Positions 44,806-54,609 of a stretch of 64,000 nt of DNA are shown here, piece after piece. The translations under genes were made by a program, and so were the position numbers. Within the stretch, counting starts at the first letter, position 1; each line of letters begins with the position of its first letter. The DNA lies in assembly GCA_026315105.1 (NCBI GenBank), contig CM048750.1, forward strand, positions 268,079,151-268,143,150, in the 5' to 3' direction. The stretch comes from Locusta migratoria. Taxonomy: Eukaryota > Arthropoda > Insecta > Orthoptera > Acrididae. The notes under the pieces were generated by a model. It was not told where the DNA came from. It saw only the letters and a list, made by a program, of their open reading frames with translations, and searched no databases.

Positions 44806-46194
44806 GTGTACATATAATGTACCTTTCTTGATAACCTAATCAAGTATTAAAGCTGAAACTTTACAATATATTTCTGCATTAAAGGCTATTAAAGCGTGTG
44901 CAAAATATTTTCGTTTAAGGTCATGGTTACTTTCAAATTAAATTTTCAGTTTCATGTTAACTTATGCTGCTCTACTTTCCTCATGCAGTAAAGAAAAAGT
45001 ATTCTTAGGCACGAGATGAAATGCTGCACAGCATTGTTGAGCAAGTGATTTATAATAACTGTTCTAAAAGGAGAGTAGCTTTTATAGTTCCTGAGAAAGG
45101 TACATTATATCTCAAAAAAGTCACTTTTCGGAAAAAATCAATCAAAGATTTAACTTCAATTTTTAACAATATTGCCATACCTTTACACACTAACTCTGTC
45201 TATATCCGTAAACTTCATTCTCTTCCATGTCCTCTTGAAGCATTATCTTTCCCTGTCTCCTTTGCCTAGTCATTTTCTGCATACTTCAAGCCGCACTTCA
45301 TCGATGCCTCGAAGTATTTTCGGTGTGAATGCACCTGGATAGAAGCCTAATCTCTGCAAGCACTTCATCCTATCTAGATTTCCACTGTTGAACACTAAAC
45401 AGGCATCATATGGAACTATCTACACAACATTTGAGAACACAACGTTTTAGGGCAACGCATCCATATAAGGTGATTGTAGCTCTCATTTGTATTTTATGTT
45501 TTCCCATGCACACATTTTTTTCAAAAGTTCATGGTTGGCTATATATTAGAAAGTTGGCTTTATAACATTTAAAACAGCAAGTGGCAAACCATGCTTATGG
45601 GTGTGTGGCTCTCCACTGGCTTTTGCCTGAAGATATTTGAAACATGATATGTCACAGAGGGACTGTTGAGGAGTTTCATCTGTGGAAAGTTTGTTGAAGA
45701 ATGTTGCCCACACTGCTTGCTGCAACTGATTTCACACTGTGAACATTGTTCCTGATGGCTTTCCCATAACATATTTGTAGTGTGATAATTTATTTGTCTG
45801 TCAGTCTGTTAACATCTCCCAGTGGCTTTCCATCTTCCAATTACTTTGCCCTTCATTTCTTTCGTCAGTCTGGTAAAATTTTTGTCACAACCTTCTAAAT
45901 ACGTCTACTGTTCGTTTCGATTGTATGACCGAAAAATTAACACAAAAATATACCTAGTGTAAACATGGAGTGGAGCACAGCTCAAATAAAGGGAACGTGC
46001 GATTCGCAGACGTTCGAAGAAATGTCGTTCTTAAAAATATTTCTAAGCATATTTCGATAACGGAACTTTAAAATGTCATTCTTAAAACACTCTTAAAACA
46101 CTACCTAATAAATTAAGCGATAAAATAAATTTCGGATTTTTTCTCGATTTTGCCCTACGTCTGGTCTTACACATTTATAAGCAAACTAGCATCT
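44806..46194. other. AT-rich DNA, no recognised gene
   Basis: The frame 45021-45269 (82 codons) has no motif. Nothing else stands out. Confidence 0.45.
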
Positions 46195-46560
46195 ATCTGA
46201 TGTTCCTGTCGAATTAAATCTGTGTGCCGAAACCGGGGTTCGAACCAGAGACGTTTCGCGGTCAAGCGCTCTATTGTCTGAGCTACCACGGCACGTTTCA
46301 CGGTCCGTCCTCACTGCTTTACTTCCGCCTCTCCTCCTACTTTGCACCAGAAAAGTTTCATATCAATGCACACTCTGTTGCAGAGTAAAAATGCCACTCT
46401 GGAAACATTTCCTGACCTGTAGGTAAGCCATCATCATATCCTTTCTTCCAGGAGTGGCAGCCCTGTAAGATTCGTAAGTGAACTTCTGTCAAGTTTGGAA
46501 AGTAGGAGGCGATGTTCTGGCAGAAGTAAACCGTTCATGACAGACCGTGAAGCGTTCCAG
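46195..46560 (-). mobile_element. tRNA-containing repeat (family R), copy 1
   Basis: The minus strand has a tRNA-like unit CGTGGTAGCTCAGACAATAG ... GGTTCGAACCCCGG ... GGCAC with good A and B boxes (46222-46295). It is preceded on that strand by body sequence shared with 58290-58640 (TCTGGAAACAT, ATATCCTTTCTTCCAGGAGTG on plus). Probably a SINE with tRNA-like promoter. The tRNA arms are imperfect, so I do not call a tRNA gene. Confidence 0.65.
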
Positions 46561-47249
46561 GAAAGCTCAGTCGCAACTTCAGCAGATCAGGGCCGGTCTT
46601 ATTGATCATCGCCGAAGATCCCTGAATATTCCTTAGCGAGTTTGAGATGTCAGTATCTATATCGGATCCCGCGTTCCCAATGTCGTACAGGTCTTCCCAT
46701 TCCCACGTACCATGGCCCATCGGATATCGGCAGCAATGGCCTCATTCGTCAGCAATCGCTTGTTGTTCAAAGTTATTATGAATCGCTCACTATTCCCCGC
46801 GACAGTGGGGGCAGGTTAGGTCTGTATCAGGTACCGGATAGCGCTCGTGCCCTCTTTGTAAGCTCCCAGATGACGATATGTACACGCTGTCTGTCGAGCC
46901 TTACTGGTCTCCTATTGTCGACTTATAAGCCAACCTCACCGTCAGCTCCAGTAATGCTGTCGGATATTCCAGTCCTTTTATATGAGATATTTTAGTTATC
47001 TCAACTTCTCCGCCCAGTACGAAAGCTATATATGATGTATTACAAGACGTGTACCATCAAGCCCAATTTAACAAAAATTTCCCAGTTTGACTGGCGTTCC
47101 ATCTGGTATACTGTGTCTGCTTCTTTTCTTCATTCTGATGTTCAATCGGTCTGTCAATCGCAAGCATGTTTGCCGATCTCGCGTTCATCGCATCCACCTC
47201 GCCGAATCCCCTCTCTGTTCCAGACATCGTTTTCTTTGCGGTACTGCTG

Positions 47250-47253
<4 letters not shown>
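46561..47253 (+). pseudogene. LINE remnant, C-terminal region, ending in poly(A)
   Basis: Plus-strand frames read SSQMTICTRCLSSLTG... (to 46995) and then, around 47160-47250, HRIHLAESPLCSRHRFLCG in mixed frames. This resembles the R(L/I)HRI.LA.SP.C..C....HR..C terminal finger of insect non-LTR elements. It runs straight into a 51-base A run at 47254-47304. Frames are broken; family not determined. Confidence 0.5.

Positions 47254-47304
<51 letters not shown>
47254..47304 (+). repeat. Poly(A) run of 51 bases
   Basis: Uninterrupted A51 between a LINE-like coding remnant and a SINE. On the minus strand it would be a T run directly after the SINE 3' end. It may be a retroposition tail; assembly length error is possible. 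Confidence 0.9.
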
Positions 47305-47307
<3 letters not shown>

Positions 47308-47467
47308 AATGTTTGTAAATCTATCGGACCAAACTGCGTGGTCATCAGTACGTAGCTTACAAACTACTTAAACCTAGTTAAACTAACCTAAGTACAAACA
47401 CACACATCCACGCCCCATGGAGGGGCACACCGAGACGCTTTAGACCGCTCGGCTACTCCACCGCGGC
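47305..47467 (-). mobile_element. SINE, S1-related subfamily
   Basis: Minus strand: CCGCGGTGGAGTAGCCGAGC head, CCATGGGGCGTGGATGTG in the middle, and TACAAACATTTGA at the 3' end. The box B region is degenerate compared with S1. Confidence 0.78.
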
Positions 47468-47469
47468 AC

Positions 47470-48175
47470 TCTTTACGTACTCATATCTCATGAACTACGT
47501 GTCATACTGTGATACAGTTTCGAAGTTACATTCATCTGTATATGTGTATACTGTCTGTAAAAATTCCTGGGACTACAATTTGTAGTGTAGAAATGATATA
47601 TTGTTAAGTTATACCGAATGCTATAGTTTTGCTCCGTGAACAGCAGAAAAGTAGTAAGCGAGAAACTTTTTTCCTTTCATTATTTTGTTGTAGTTTGCGA
47701 GAAAAAGTTTAAAAATTGAAATTATGTTTAAAGTTTGTTGCAAGTCGGTAAGTACTGTCATGATCACAGAGTGTATTTATTAAGTCCCGTCGCATTATGT
47801 AGCCGTTTTTTGCCTTTCCTGTGGTTCATTACGTTATACCTCCTGAACCACGAGTCGTATGTGGTTCGTACTCCTACAGCAACTGATATCTTACGTAAGG
47901 AAAATGTGTACCAAATCTGCTTTAAATCGCTCCATTGGTTTAGGAGAAAATATGCAACATTGTCGTTTGACGCAGTAGTTTTTCGCGCATCTCATTGTTT
48001 ATGACGTCATATCTCCTTACGTACGTATCGTGGTGATTCTTACCCCGACAGCGATTGTTGCCTGATATTAAGAAACATGTGTACCAAGTTTCGTTGAAAT
48101 CAGTCCTGTAGTTTAGGAGGAGACGTGGAACATACATACATACATACACACATACAGCCTATTTTATAAGACGTA
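47470..48175 (+). repeat. Dispersed repeat with CATA-type tail, copy 2
   Basis: Shares the order of blocks with 28385-29215: TCATATCTCATGAACTACGT, AGAAAAGTAGTAAGCGAGAA, TTGCAAGTCGGTAAGT, and GTTGAAATCAGTCCTGTAG then GTTTAGGAGG, ending in (CATA)n at 48130-48155. Confidence 0.65.
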
Positions 48176-48844
48176 AGAAGATAAGATTAATTAGTCAATT
48201 AATTAATTATAGTTTTCTTCCCTTAAATGAAAGAAAAAATCTATCTCCTCTACTCTCCTCCTTACCCATATGTTTCTCGCCCCTTGTATCATCACAACTT
48301 CACTCACCACTACAGGAAGTGTGACTGTCTACCTCGGCGATGCATTCATGCAACATTCATTAAAATAATTCAGATAACGTTCTTATTTTTTTATATTCAT
48401 CACTAGCTGAAAATCCGGCGTCGCCAGAATACTTAGTTATTCCAGTCTTAACTTACTGCATCACTTCTACCTTTTCTCTCTGTCTTTCTTCTCTTTTTGC
48501 TCTTTCTGTTCAAATCCTCCTCTCCTCTTTTTCTCCCTCTGTATCTCCTTTCACTTGTTTGTCACCATCTCCCCTCTCTCGTTCTACTCCTTCCTCTTTC
48601 TGCCCGTCTCCTCTGCCATATTCTTCTCTCCCAGTGAGGACTGCGTGGTTGTACGACTGTGTTGTGTGCCTGTGTGATGGCGTGAGTGTTTTATTTTCTA
48701 AAGAAGGCCATGGCCGATAGCTGAAAGTGTTGTATGTGTGTGTTTTTTTGCATGTGCCTGTCGCAGCTCGTCGCCACGTCTTTGCGGTGAGTTGTGAACT
48801 GTCCTTACTACATTATTAATTCCAACCTGGACTTTCCATTATAT
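48176..48844. other. CT-rich intergenic DNA
   Basis: 48440-48630 is a pyrimidine-rich tract (TCTC/CTCC-type). No gene. Confidence 0.5.
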
Positions 48845-49844
48845 ACAGGGTGTCCCAGCTGTCTTGTCCACCCAAAATATCTCTGGAAAAATAACAGCTA
48901 TTGGAAAACAACTTTCACCGGTATCAATGTACGGCTGGGGCCCATGCATGTACATATTTGGAAACATTCTAAAACGAAAGCAAATGTGTTTTTAACACAA
49001 ACTTATGTTTTTTTGTAATGGACACCCTATATTTTTTCTTCAGCAAACCAAAGCATGACAAATCACATAAACAATGGCGTTGATTGCATCGCAATATTCC
49101 AATTACATCCCGAGATATTGCGACGAGAATTTGACGCTTCAAAACCCGAAATACGCTGCTAGCGCACCTCCTGAGGCTCAGGCGTGAACCCCATGCTGCC
49201 CGTAATCGCGATGTGATTGACATGCATAATCGCACTTCCATACGTATCCAGAGGTCTCATAAGCACATAATGGTTTCCCTCTTGCACGTTTTATGTGTCA
49301 TGTAATGCATTAGATAAACATAACATTGATAATTATGTGATAATAAAACTTATTGGTTAAACTTGTTTATATTCATCTTCTATGTCTTACCTGAACTTCC
49401 CAAATCAAAACGTTTTTACCTAAACAACGGTAAAACCTTTAGACCACTTGTCGTGCGATTACGCATGTCAATCACATCGAGATTACGGGCAGCATGCGGG
49501 TCTCGCCTGAGCCTCAGGACGTGCGCTAGCAGCGCATTTCGGGTTTTTCAAGCGTCAACGTCGCGTCGCAATATCTCTGGATGTAATTGGAATATTGCGA
49601 TGCAATCAACGCCATTGTTTATGTGATTTGTCATGCTATGGATTCCTGAAGAAAAAATATAAAGTGTCCATTTAAAAAAACATAAGTTTGTGTTAAAAAA
49701 CACATTTGCTTTCGTTTTAGAATGTTTACAAATATGTACATTCATGGGCCCCAGCCGTACATTGATACCGGTGAAAGTCGATTTCCAATAGCTGTTATTG
49801 TTCCAGAGATATTTTGGGTGGACAAGATAGCTAGGACACCCTGT
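48845..49844. mobile_element. Complete ACAGGGTGTCC foldback element (1 kb)
   Basis: Arms 48845-49239 and 49449-49844 are about 95% identical inverted repeats with a 200-bp unique spacer. The ends read ACAGGGTGTCC and GGACACCCTGT and are flanked by ATAT on both sides (possible 4-bp duplication). The frames 48969-49241 and 49363-49626 are mirror images of each other and not proteins. A solo arm of the family is at 23338-23733. Confidence 0.88.
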
Positions 49845-49924
49845 ATATACATATATATGATACTCTGCCGCAGCCAATAGGACAATCGCGGCCGGGGACC
49901 AACTGTTGCGGCGCAGTCTTCCGG

Positions 49925-50384
49925 GAAGTCATCCTTTTTTTAAAAATCCTTCCAATTTTTGAATTCACTTTAATATCAAAAGTGTGTTTCGACCACCTGC
50001 TTAGATAAAGACGATTTGAGGCTGAGAAAACCCGGTGTTTATAAAATTCCTTGCCACTGTGGGAAAGCATATATAGGACAAACGATTCGCACCGTCAATG
50101 ATCGATGCACCGAGCACCACAGGCATACACGTTTGTTACAACCCGAGACGTCAGCAGTAGCGGAGCATTGTCTAACCAAAGGACACAGAATGAAGTATGA
50201 CGGAACATGTGTACTTGCATCCGCGTCTCGCTATTGGGAATGCATTATAAAGGAATCTCTTGAGATTAGGTTGGCGGACGGTTTAATAAATCGAGATAAG
50301 GGGTTCCCTCTAAGTAACATGTGGAATCCGGTTTCGTCTAATTTTAAAAAACAGCGTACTCTTTTCTCCACCTGTGACAACTAG
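49925..50384 (+). pseudogene. Penelope-like element remnant, GIY-YIG domain
   Basis: The frame 50016-50384 encodes GVYKIPCHCGKAYIGQTIRT, then NDRCTEHHRHTR and AVAEHCLTKGH, the complete GIY-YIG core with its Cys/His residues. It is closely similar to the copy at 31.2-31.5 kb and ends WNPVSSNFKKQR. Upstream the connection is broken: IKSVFRPP (49975-49998) is in another frame. The block matching SKIGRIFKK lies on the opposite strand (49935-49970), so a small inversion is likely. RT is absent. Confidence 0.85.
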
Positions 50385-50627
50385 CGAATGTAAGCGATAC
50401 ATCGTTCCTGCCAGGGTTCTCCACTGAGTCGCTGCACTGGCTGCTTGCGGCATAGGACGCAGCCACGACCCTCTGGCGCACGCGCCGTTAGTACTTGCGG
50501 CGTATATAAGGCCGCCGATCACGGCAAGACTTTACTGCACAACCATCGGACCAAGGTCGAGGTCCGTCAAGAAAGTGAAGCGTGAAGCAAGAATTCAGTT
50601 TCCTACGAGACTCAACAGCATCCATAT

Positions 50628-50670
50628 CACCTGAAGATGGCGGCCAGGTGGTCCGCAGAAATATTGTGTC
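50628..50670 (+). ncRNA. Minimal hammerhead ribozyme-like motif
   Basis: CTGAAGA (50631-50637) fits CUGANGA, and GAAA is at 50658-50661. Stem II is TG(G)CGG with CCGCA (one bulged G). TATT after GAA gives a 2-bp loopless stem III and U as the cleavage base. CAC before the core pairs with GTG after it (stem I). This matches the known small hammerhead variants of Penelope-like elements, and it lies 245 bases after such an element's coding end. Confidence 0.65.
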
Positions 50671-50764
50671 AAGATGACTCTACTATACGGCTGGAAACCC
50701 GACATGAATATCAAGTATCGCCTATGTGTGGACCTATTATAGGGAGCGGCAAAAGGAGAAATCT

Positions 50765-51010
50765 TACAATAGGTTCAAACGTTTGTAAAGCTGTGGGACC
50801 AAACTGCAGTGGTTATTAGTCCCTAGACTTACTAATAATGCAATCCAGACTTTCACGACCAGATGTCATAATTGTTAATGTTTCTCCCAGTCTGTATGAT
50901 CGTGGTCCATGGACCATGGTCATACAACCCGGAAAAATCGTCAACGATTACGTAAACTAGGACAACACACACACACACACACACCAATGCCCGGAGGAGC
51001 AGAAGCCCCA
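50765..51010 (-). mobile_element. SINE 3' part and degraded body
   Basis: 50771-50830 is the complement of the S1-like 3' end (TTCAAACGTTTGTAAAGC, GGACCAAACTGCAGTGG). A degraded remainder with a short (AC)n and ATGCCCGGAGGAGC lies at 50955-51005. About 110 bp of unrelated sequence separate the pieces. Confidence 0.6.
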
Positions 51011-51920
51011 GCATGACTTTTTCTCATCTTATTTCTAGAAATACCTCCAGTGCAAAAATTCATTATCTGATTCAGTAGACAAATTGTTTTTTTTTTAACC
51101 CTTGTATCTACCCAAAGTCGCCCCGTTATTTTACCACAATTAAACGTTATTTTACGAGTGATGGACTTCGGAAAATACTGAGACTGTGGGATTACAGGCT
51201 CTGAAAATCTTTGGTTACTTCACGATTGCTCATCAACACAGCGTAGCTCTATATAGAGAGTACGATCGAGGTCACTTGCTCAGATGGCCAGGAGCAAAGA
51301 CAAATAATAGGTGTGAGGGAATTCAATAACGCCGAGAAATTGACAATAAGCGGGAGCCGGCCTTTATGAAGAAAGGGCCTTCGAAAGCAGATATTAGATT
51401 AAATTTGAAATTAAATATCAGTTGACGCTTTTTAAATTGAAAATGTCGCACGGACAAAGGGTTCCACTTCGCTTTTAGAATTTATCGCTCCAAGGCATTC
51501 CTGTGCATGGCAGCACTCTGCTGGGAGGGGAGGGGGAGGGGCAGTTGTGTTACAATTGGAAGCTGTTCTCCTGACAGTAGAATCAATGGTGTGACAGGCA
51601 GAACCTGAAAAGGAGTAGTTTTAAACTGAAACATCAAAGATCTCCTCGTCACGTCTTTCAAAGTCGTTCTGTGATTTCCATTACACGTCGTTAACGGTGA
51701 ACATTATTGTTTGACGGAGTAAGAATATCAAAATTTCTCCCTTTAAGCTTCGAAGATTCCACGATTACTTTTTCCGGCGCATTGTGCAAAATTCATCTTG
51801 TAAAGGAAGTTGTTGGAGTTGCAATGTTTTTCTGATTCCGTTTTTAGCTTTGTTCCCATCAGTCAATAACTGGCTTCTTCCTTTCCTTTGCCTGGGGAAA
51901 AACGCACGTACGCCAAAACG
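51011..51920. other. Intergenic DNA, no gene
   Basis: AT-rich; nothing recognised. Confidence 0.4.
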
Positions 51921-51923
51921 TAG

Positions 51924-53760
51924 TACACGGACCTCAAATGCCAGGTTTCGTCACAAAAGTGTCTACTGCGCAAGGTTACTGAATCCGCATGTTTTGGTGC
52001 CCACCCAAAGACAGCAAAGACAACTGCCGTGGCATTGTCCTACTCTGCTGCCCATAGGCGCCGACTTTTGAAAATCTTGGCGTATGCTCAGTGGCGTATC
52101 CATGGGGCTGGAGGGAGGGGAGGAAGGGGGCGTCTACTCGCCTGATGCAACCCTCCCAGCCCCCCCCCTCTCCTAACGTCATCATTTTTCCACATCATTT
52201 TCAGAATTTTTGTCTTCTGACACATGCATATCAGATAATGATAGTCCATAAACACTTATGCTGTCATACCATGTCTGTCGATACCAATAGATTTACAACC
52301 CTTTGTTACATCATACACCAATTCAGTAAACAGGGTGAAAAATGTCACAGTTTACACTAAAACGATATTTTGAAGACAATTGACTTCTAAGAGAATACAT
52401 AAAACGTTCTGAACAAGAGCGGGGCCCTTCCAGATATAAATTAGATAGTGTTCATGCTGGGATCAGACGTGACCCCTAGATACTAACTCAGGGTTATGCA
52501 TATAGTATAGTAAGAGGCAAAGGCATTCTCTCACATGCTATTCCGGCACATATACTTGGTTGTTTGTATGCGAATGTGACACTATTTTAGAGTATCTGTT
52601 TAAGCAGGGACCTGAGAGTACAGCTAAAATTGCTACCAGTGAAATGAGCAGGAATCATATTTACTGTCTTGCTTGTCAAAAGTATATTCGATTTTTTACT
52701 GATATGTCATTATTTTAAAGGATGCACTTTACGAGGATAATAAATTTATTGAACGGACAAGATTACATACAATAATATGTCAACTACACTGTAGGATTGC
52801 AGGAACAGCATTAAATAATTTTCCCTATTAAATCGCAAAGTCTGAGGTTATTGTTAGGTTGGAACAGAAGTGTAAGGCTGAAATTGCGCAACCGAACATT
52901 CGTGACGAGAATATTTTTTTTAAATTTCACTGCTGCTGTGTCCCGATCAGCTAACTATAGCTAATATGCTCTACTCGAACTCTGCCTTCTGATTTGCTAA
53001 CCGTAACACGTGCATATCACACAGCACAACTTCTATTTCACACTTAGCAAAGTTCTAGCGCTGTATTTGTCAAATTTTGTATTTGTACTTCAGCATCAGA
53101 TGCTATTCGGCATCAAAGGTCTCCAAGAAATCGTAAAAAAAGAAAGAAAAAAATATATATACCAAAATTTTCATTGTGGTATGTCCATCATTTTGGGGTA
53201 CGCTTGAGCAACCGAGCATTCCCGTATTCGGCGCCTATGCTGTTGTCAAATATGCTTCTCCAGTGCGGAAAAAATCAGTCCTCGCAAGTACATCGACACG
53301 GTCATTAATGAAACGTGCAGGCAGGTCACAGGCTGCCTGAAACCAGTACCCACACAGAAGTATTCACATACAGGCATAGCCCCACCTGAAATCAGACAAG
53401 AGACTGCTACTAACAACGAGAGATGGAAGCTTGCAACGCCCCAGCACACCCCTCATGAATCTCAGCCACCACCACCCCAACTAAAGTCCAAGAATAGTTC
53501 CTTAAAGTCCTCTGTTCCACTTAACATACACCCAAGCAGACCCAGGGCTGAATTATGGAAGCAAAGGTACCGCGACCATCCGGAGCGAGCTTAAATCGAA
53601 GTAAGTCTGCCACCCGATCAACAAGGGTAATGGTGTACCTGAAAGTACTTAAACAGGCTATGCTCTGGCGTTGCAAGATCTTTACACAGTCATAAGATTC
53701 GTGGCAGAGACAGATTGTGTCAGTGTGGAGAAGAACGAACCTCAAGTCATTTCAGGTCAT
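51924..53760 (+). pseudogene. Jockey-like LINE C-terminal fragment, split by a hAT-like element
   Basis: The first exon-like piece (51924-52052) reads YTDLKCQVSSQKCLLRK, then AHPKTAKTTAVALSYSA. After the insertion (52053-53239) the second piece resumes with VVKYASPVRK and, in neighbouring frames, INETCRQVTGCLKPVP (53290-53345), GIAPPEIRQETATNN (53370-53415) and a C-terminal LCQCGEERT (53715-53740). This order (LR.TALAL.YS.AEY..PVW, NETCR.ITGCL.PTP, GIAPP.IRR) is the thumb and C-terminus of arthropod Jockey/RTE-like proteins. Several frameshifts; inactive. Confidence 0.78.
52053..53239. mobile_element. hAT-like element 4
   Basis: Ends CATAGGCGCCGA (52053-52064) and TCGGCGCCTATG (53228-53239) are perfect 12-bp inverted repeats. 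The 8-bp flanks CTGCTGCC and CTGTTGTC agree at 6 positions. Removing the insert together with one flank restores the interrupted LINE frame (YSAVVKYASP), which fixes the boundary. A second hAT-like end, CAGTGGCGTATCCATGGGG, sits inside at about 52091. No transposase recognised. Confidence 0.78.
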
Positions 53761-54082
53761 CAATGTCCTGACTTTTCTAGCGGATAGAAACTACCTCTGG
53801 CTGACAAAAACGCAGTCAACGTACTCAAATACTGTACACAACTTGCATAGTGTATATTTTATAATATTGATTACTAGTGTTTTACAGTTTCTTCTGTTAT
53901 CTTCTTCTTCTACTACAAACTACGACGTTCGTTATATTTTTGGGATTTTTGTATACGTAATATTGGATTTTTATAGGAATATTAACAATTTAACAGCTCG
54001 GGTATTTATATTTGGAAAATTATTAGTGTATATATGCTGTTACCATAGTAAGAAATTAGTTTTTTCGGTCATAAGGAATACT
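53761..54082. other. AT-rich DNA, no gene
   Basis: The open frame 53717-54085 is hydrophobic and AT-driven; no motif. Confidence 0.4.
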
Positions 54083-54094
54083 TAAATTCAAAGT

Positions 54095-54293
54095 TCAATG
54101 TTCAATTGTTTGTATAGCTTATGGGACTTAACTACGGGGTCATCAGTCCCTAAACTCACAAACTACTTATTAACTAGCTAACACCAAGGACGGCACAAAT
54201 ATCCATGCCCGAGAGGGGATTCGAACCGCCGACCGCAGTGGCCGTGCAGACCGTGACTGGCGCGCCTCAGTCCCCTCAGCCACCGCGGCCGGC
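54095..54293 (-). mobile_element. tRNA-derived SINE, family S1
   Basis: Full-length, flanked by 12-bp repeats TAAATTCAAAGT (54083-54094) and TAAATGCAAAGT (54294-54305), one mismatch. It immediately precedes the LINE A copy. Confidence 0.9.
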
Positions 54294-54309
54294 TAAATGC
54301 AAAGTAAAG

Positions 54310-54609
54310 AAGGAAGTAACAGGATGGAGGAAGGCTGCTGCCTTCGCACGCGGGGTGCAAGCAGAGCTGTCGATTTGCAGCATTGTTCCCAGGGTTGATC
54401 GGGGTCCTTTGGTTTGGAGCCGAGTGGAGGGTCTGAACCAGAGGCTTCGCCGACTCTGTGACAGTCATGGCTGCAGATTTCTGGATCTGCGTTATCGGGT
54501 GGGGAATTGTAGGGTGCCCCTAGATAGATCAGGGGTGCACTACACTAAGGAAGCGGCTACTCGGGTAGCAGAGTACTTGTGGAGTGCACATGGGGTTTTT
54601 TTAGGCTAG
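54310..54609 (+). CDS. LINE A ORF1, C-terminal part (SGNH-esterase-like)
   Basis: The true LINE part of this frame begins after the SINE (about 54310); an ATG inside the SINE gives a longer chance frame from 54205. Visible: GPLVWSRVEGLNQRLRRLCD, CRFLDLRYRVGNCRVPLD and the end SGVHYTKEAATRVAEYLW, which corresponds to block V (DxxH) of SGNH hydrolases with the catalytic-type His; the Asp position reads Ser. The nucleophile block is missing because the copy is 5'-truncated. ORF1 ends TTT TTA GGC TAG (54598-54609), overlapping ORF2 by about 60 bases. The T7A run gives a T TTT TTA heptamer in the zero frame, a classical -1 slippery sequence. ORF1 proteins of CR1-like elements bind RNA or act as esterases; the role here is inferred. 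Confidence 0.7.
   Translation, partial: KEVTGWRKAAAFARGVQAELSICSIVPRVDRGPLVWSRVEGLNQRLRRLCDSHGCRFLDLRYRVGNCRVPLDRSGVHYTKEAATRVAEYLWSAHGVFLG

Noticed and set aside
47087..47371. Protein ending in a poly-lysine tract
   Set aside because: The lysines are translation of a 51-base A run, so not a real protein tail.
49363..49626. Protein-coding frame mirrored at 48969-49241
   Set aside because: The two frames are reverse complements in the arms of a foldback element; similarity reflects the palindrome.
52091..52125. Additional hAT element with CAGTGGCGTATCC end
   Set aside because: No complementary end or 8-bp duplication was found; kept only as a note in the hAT-like element 4 entry.
54205..54310. 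ORF1 start at the ATG inside the SINE
   Set aside because: The codons before about 54310 are SINE sequence that reads open by chance; the LINE part starts after the SINE duplication.
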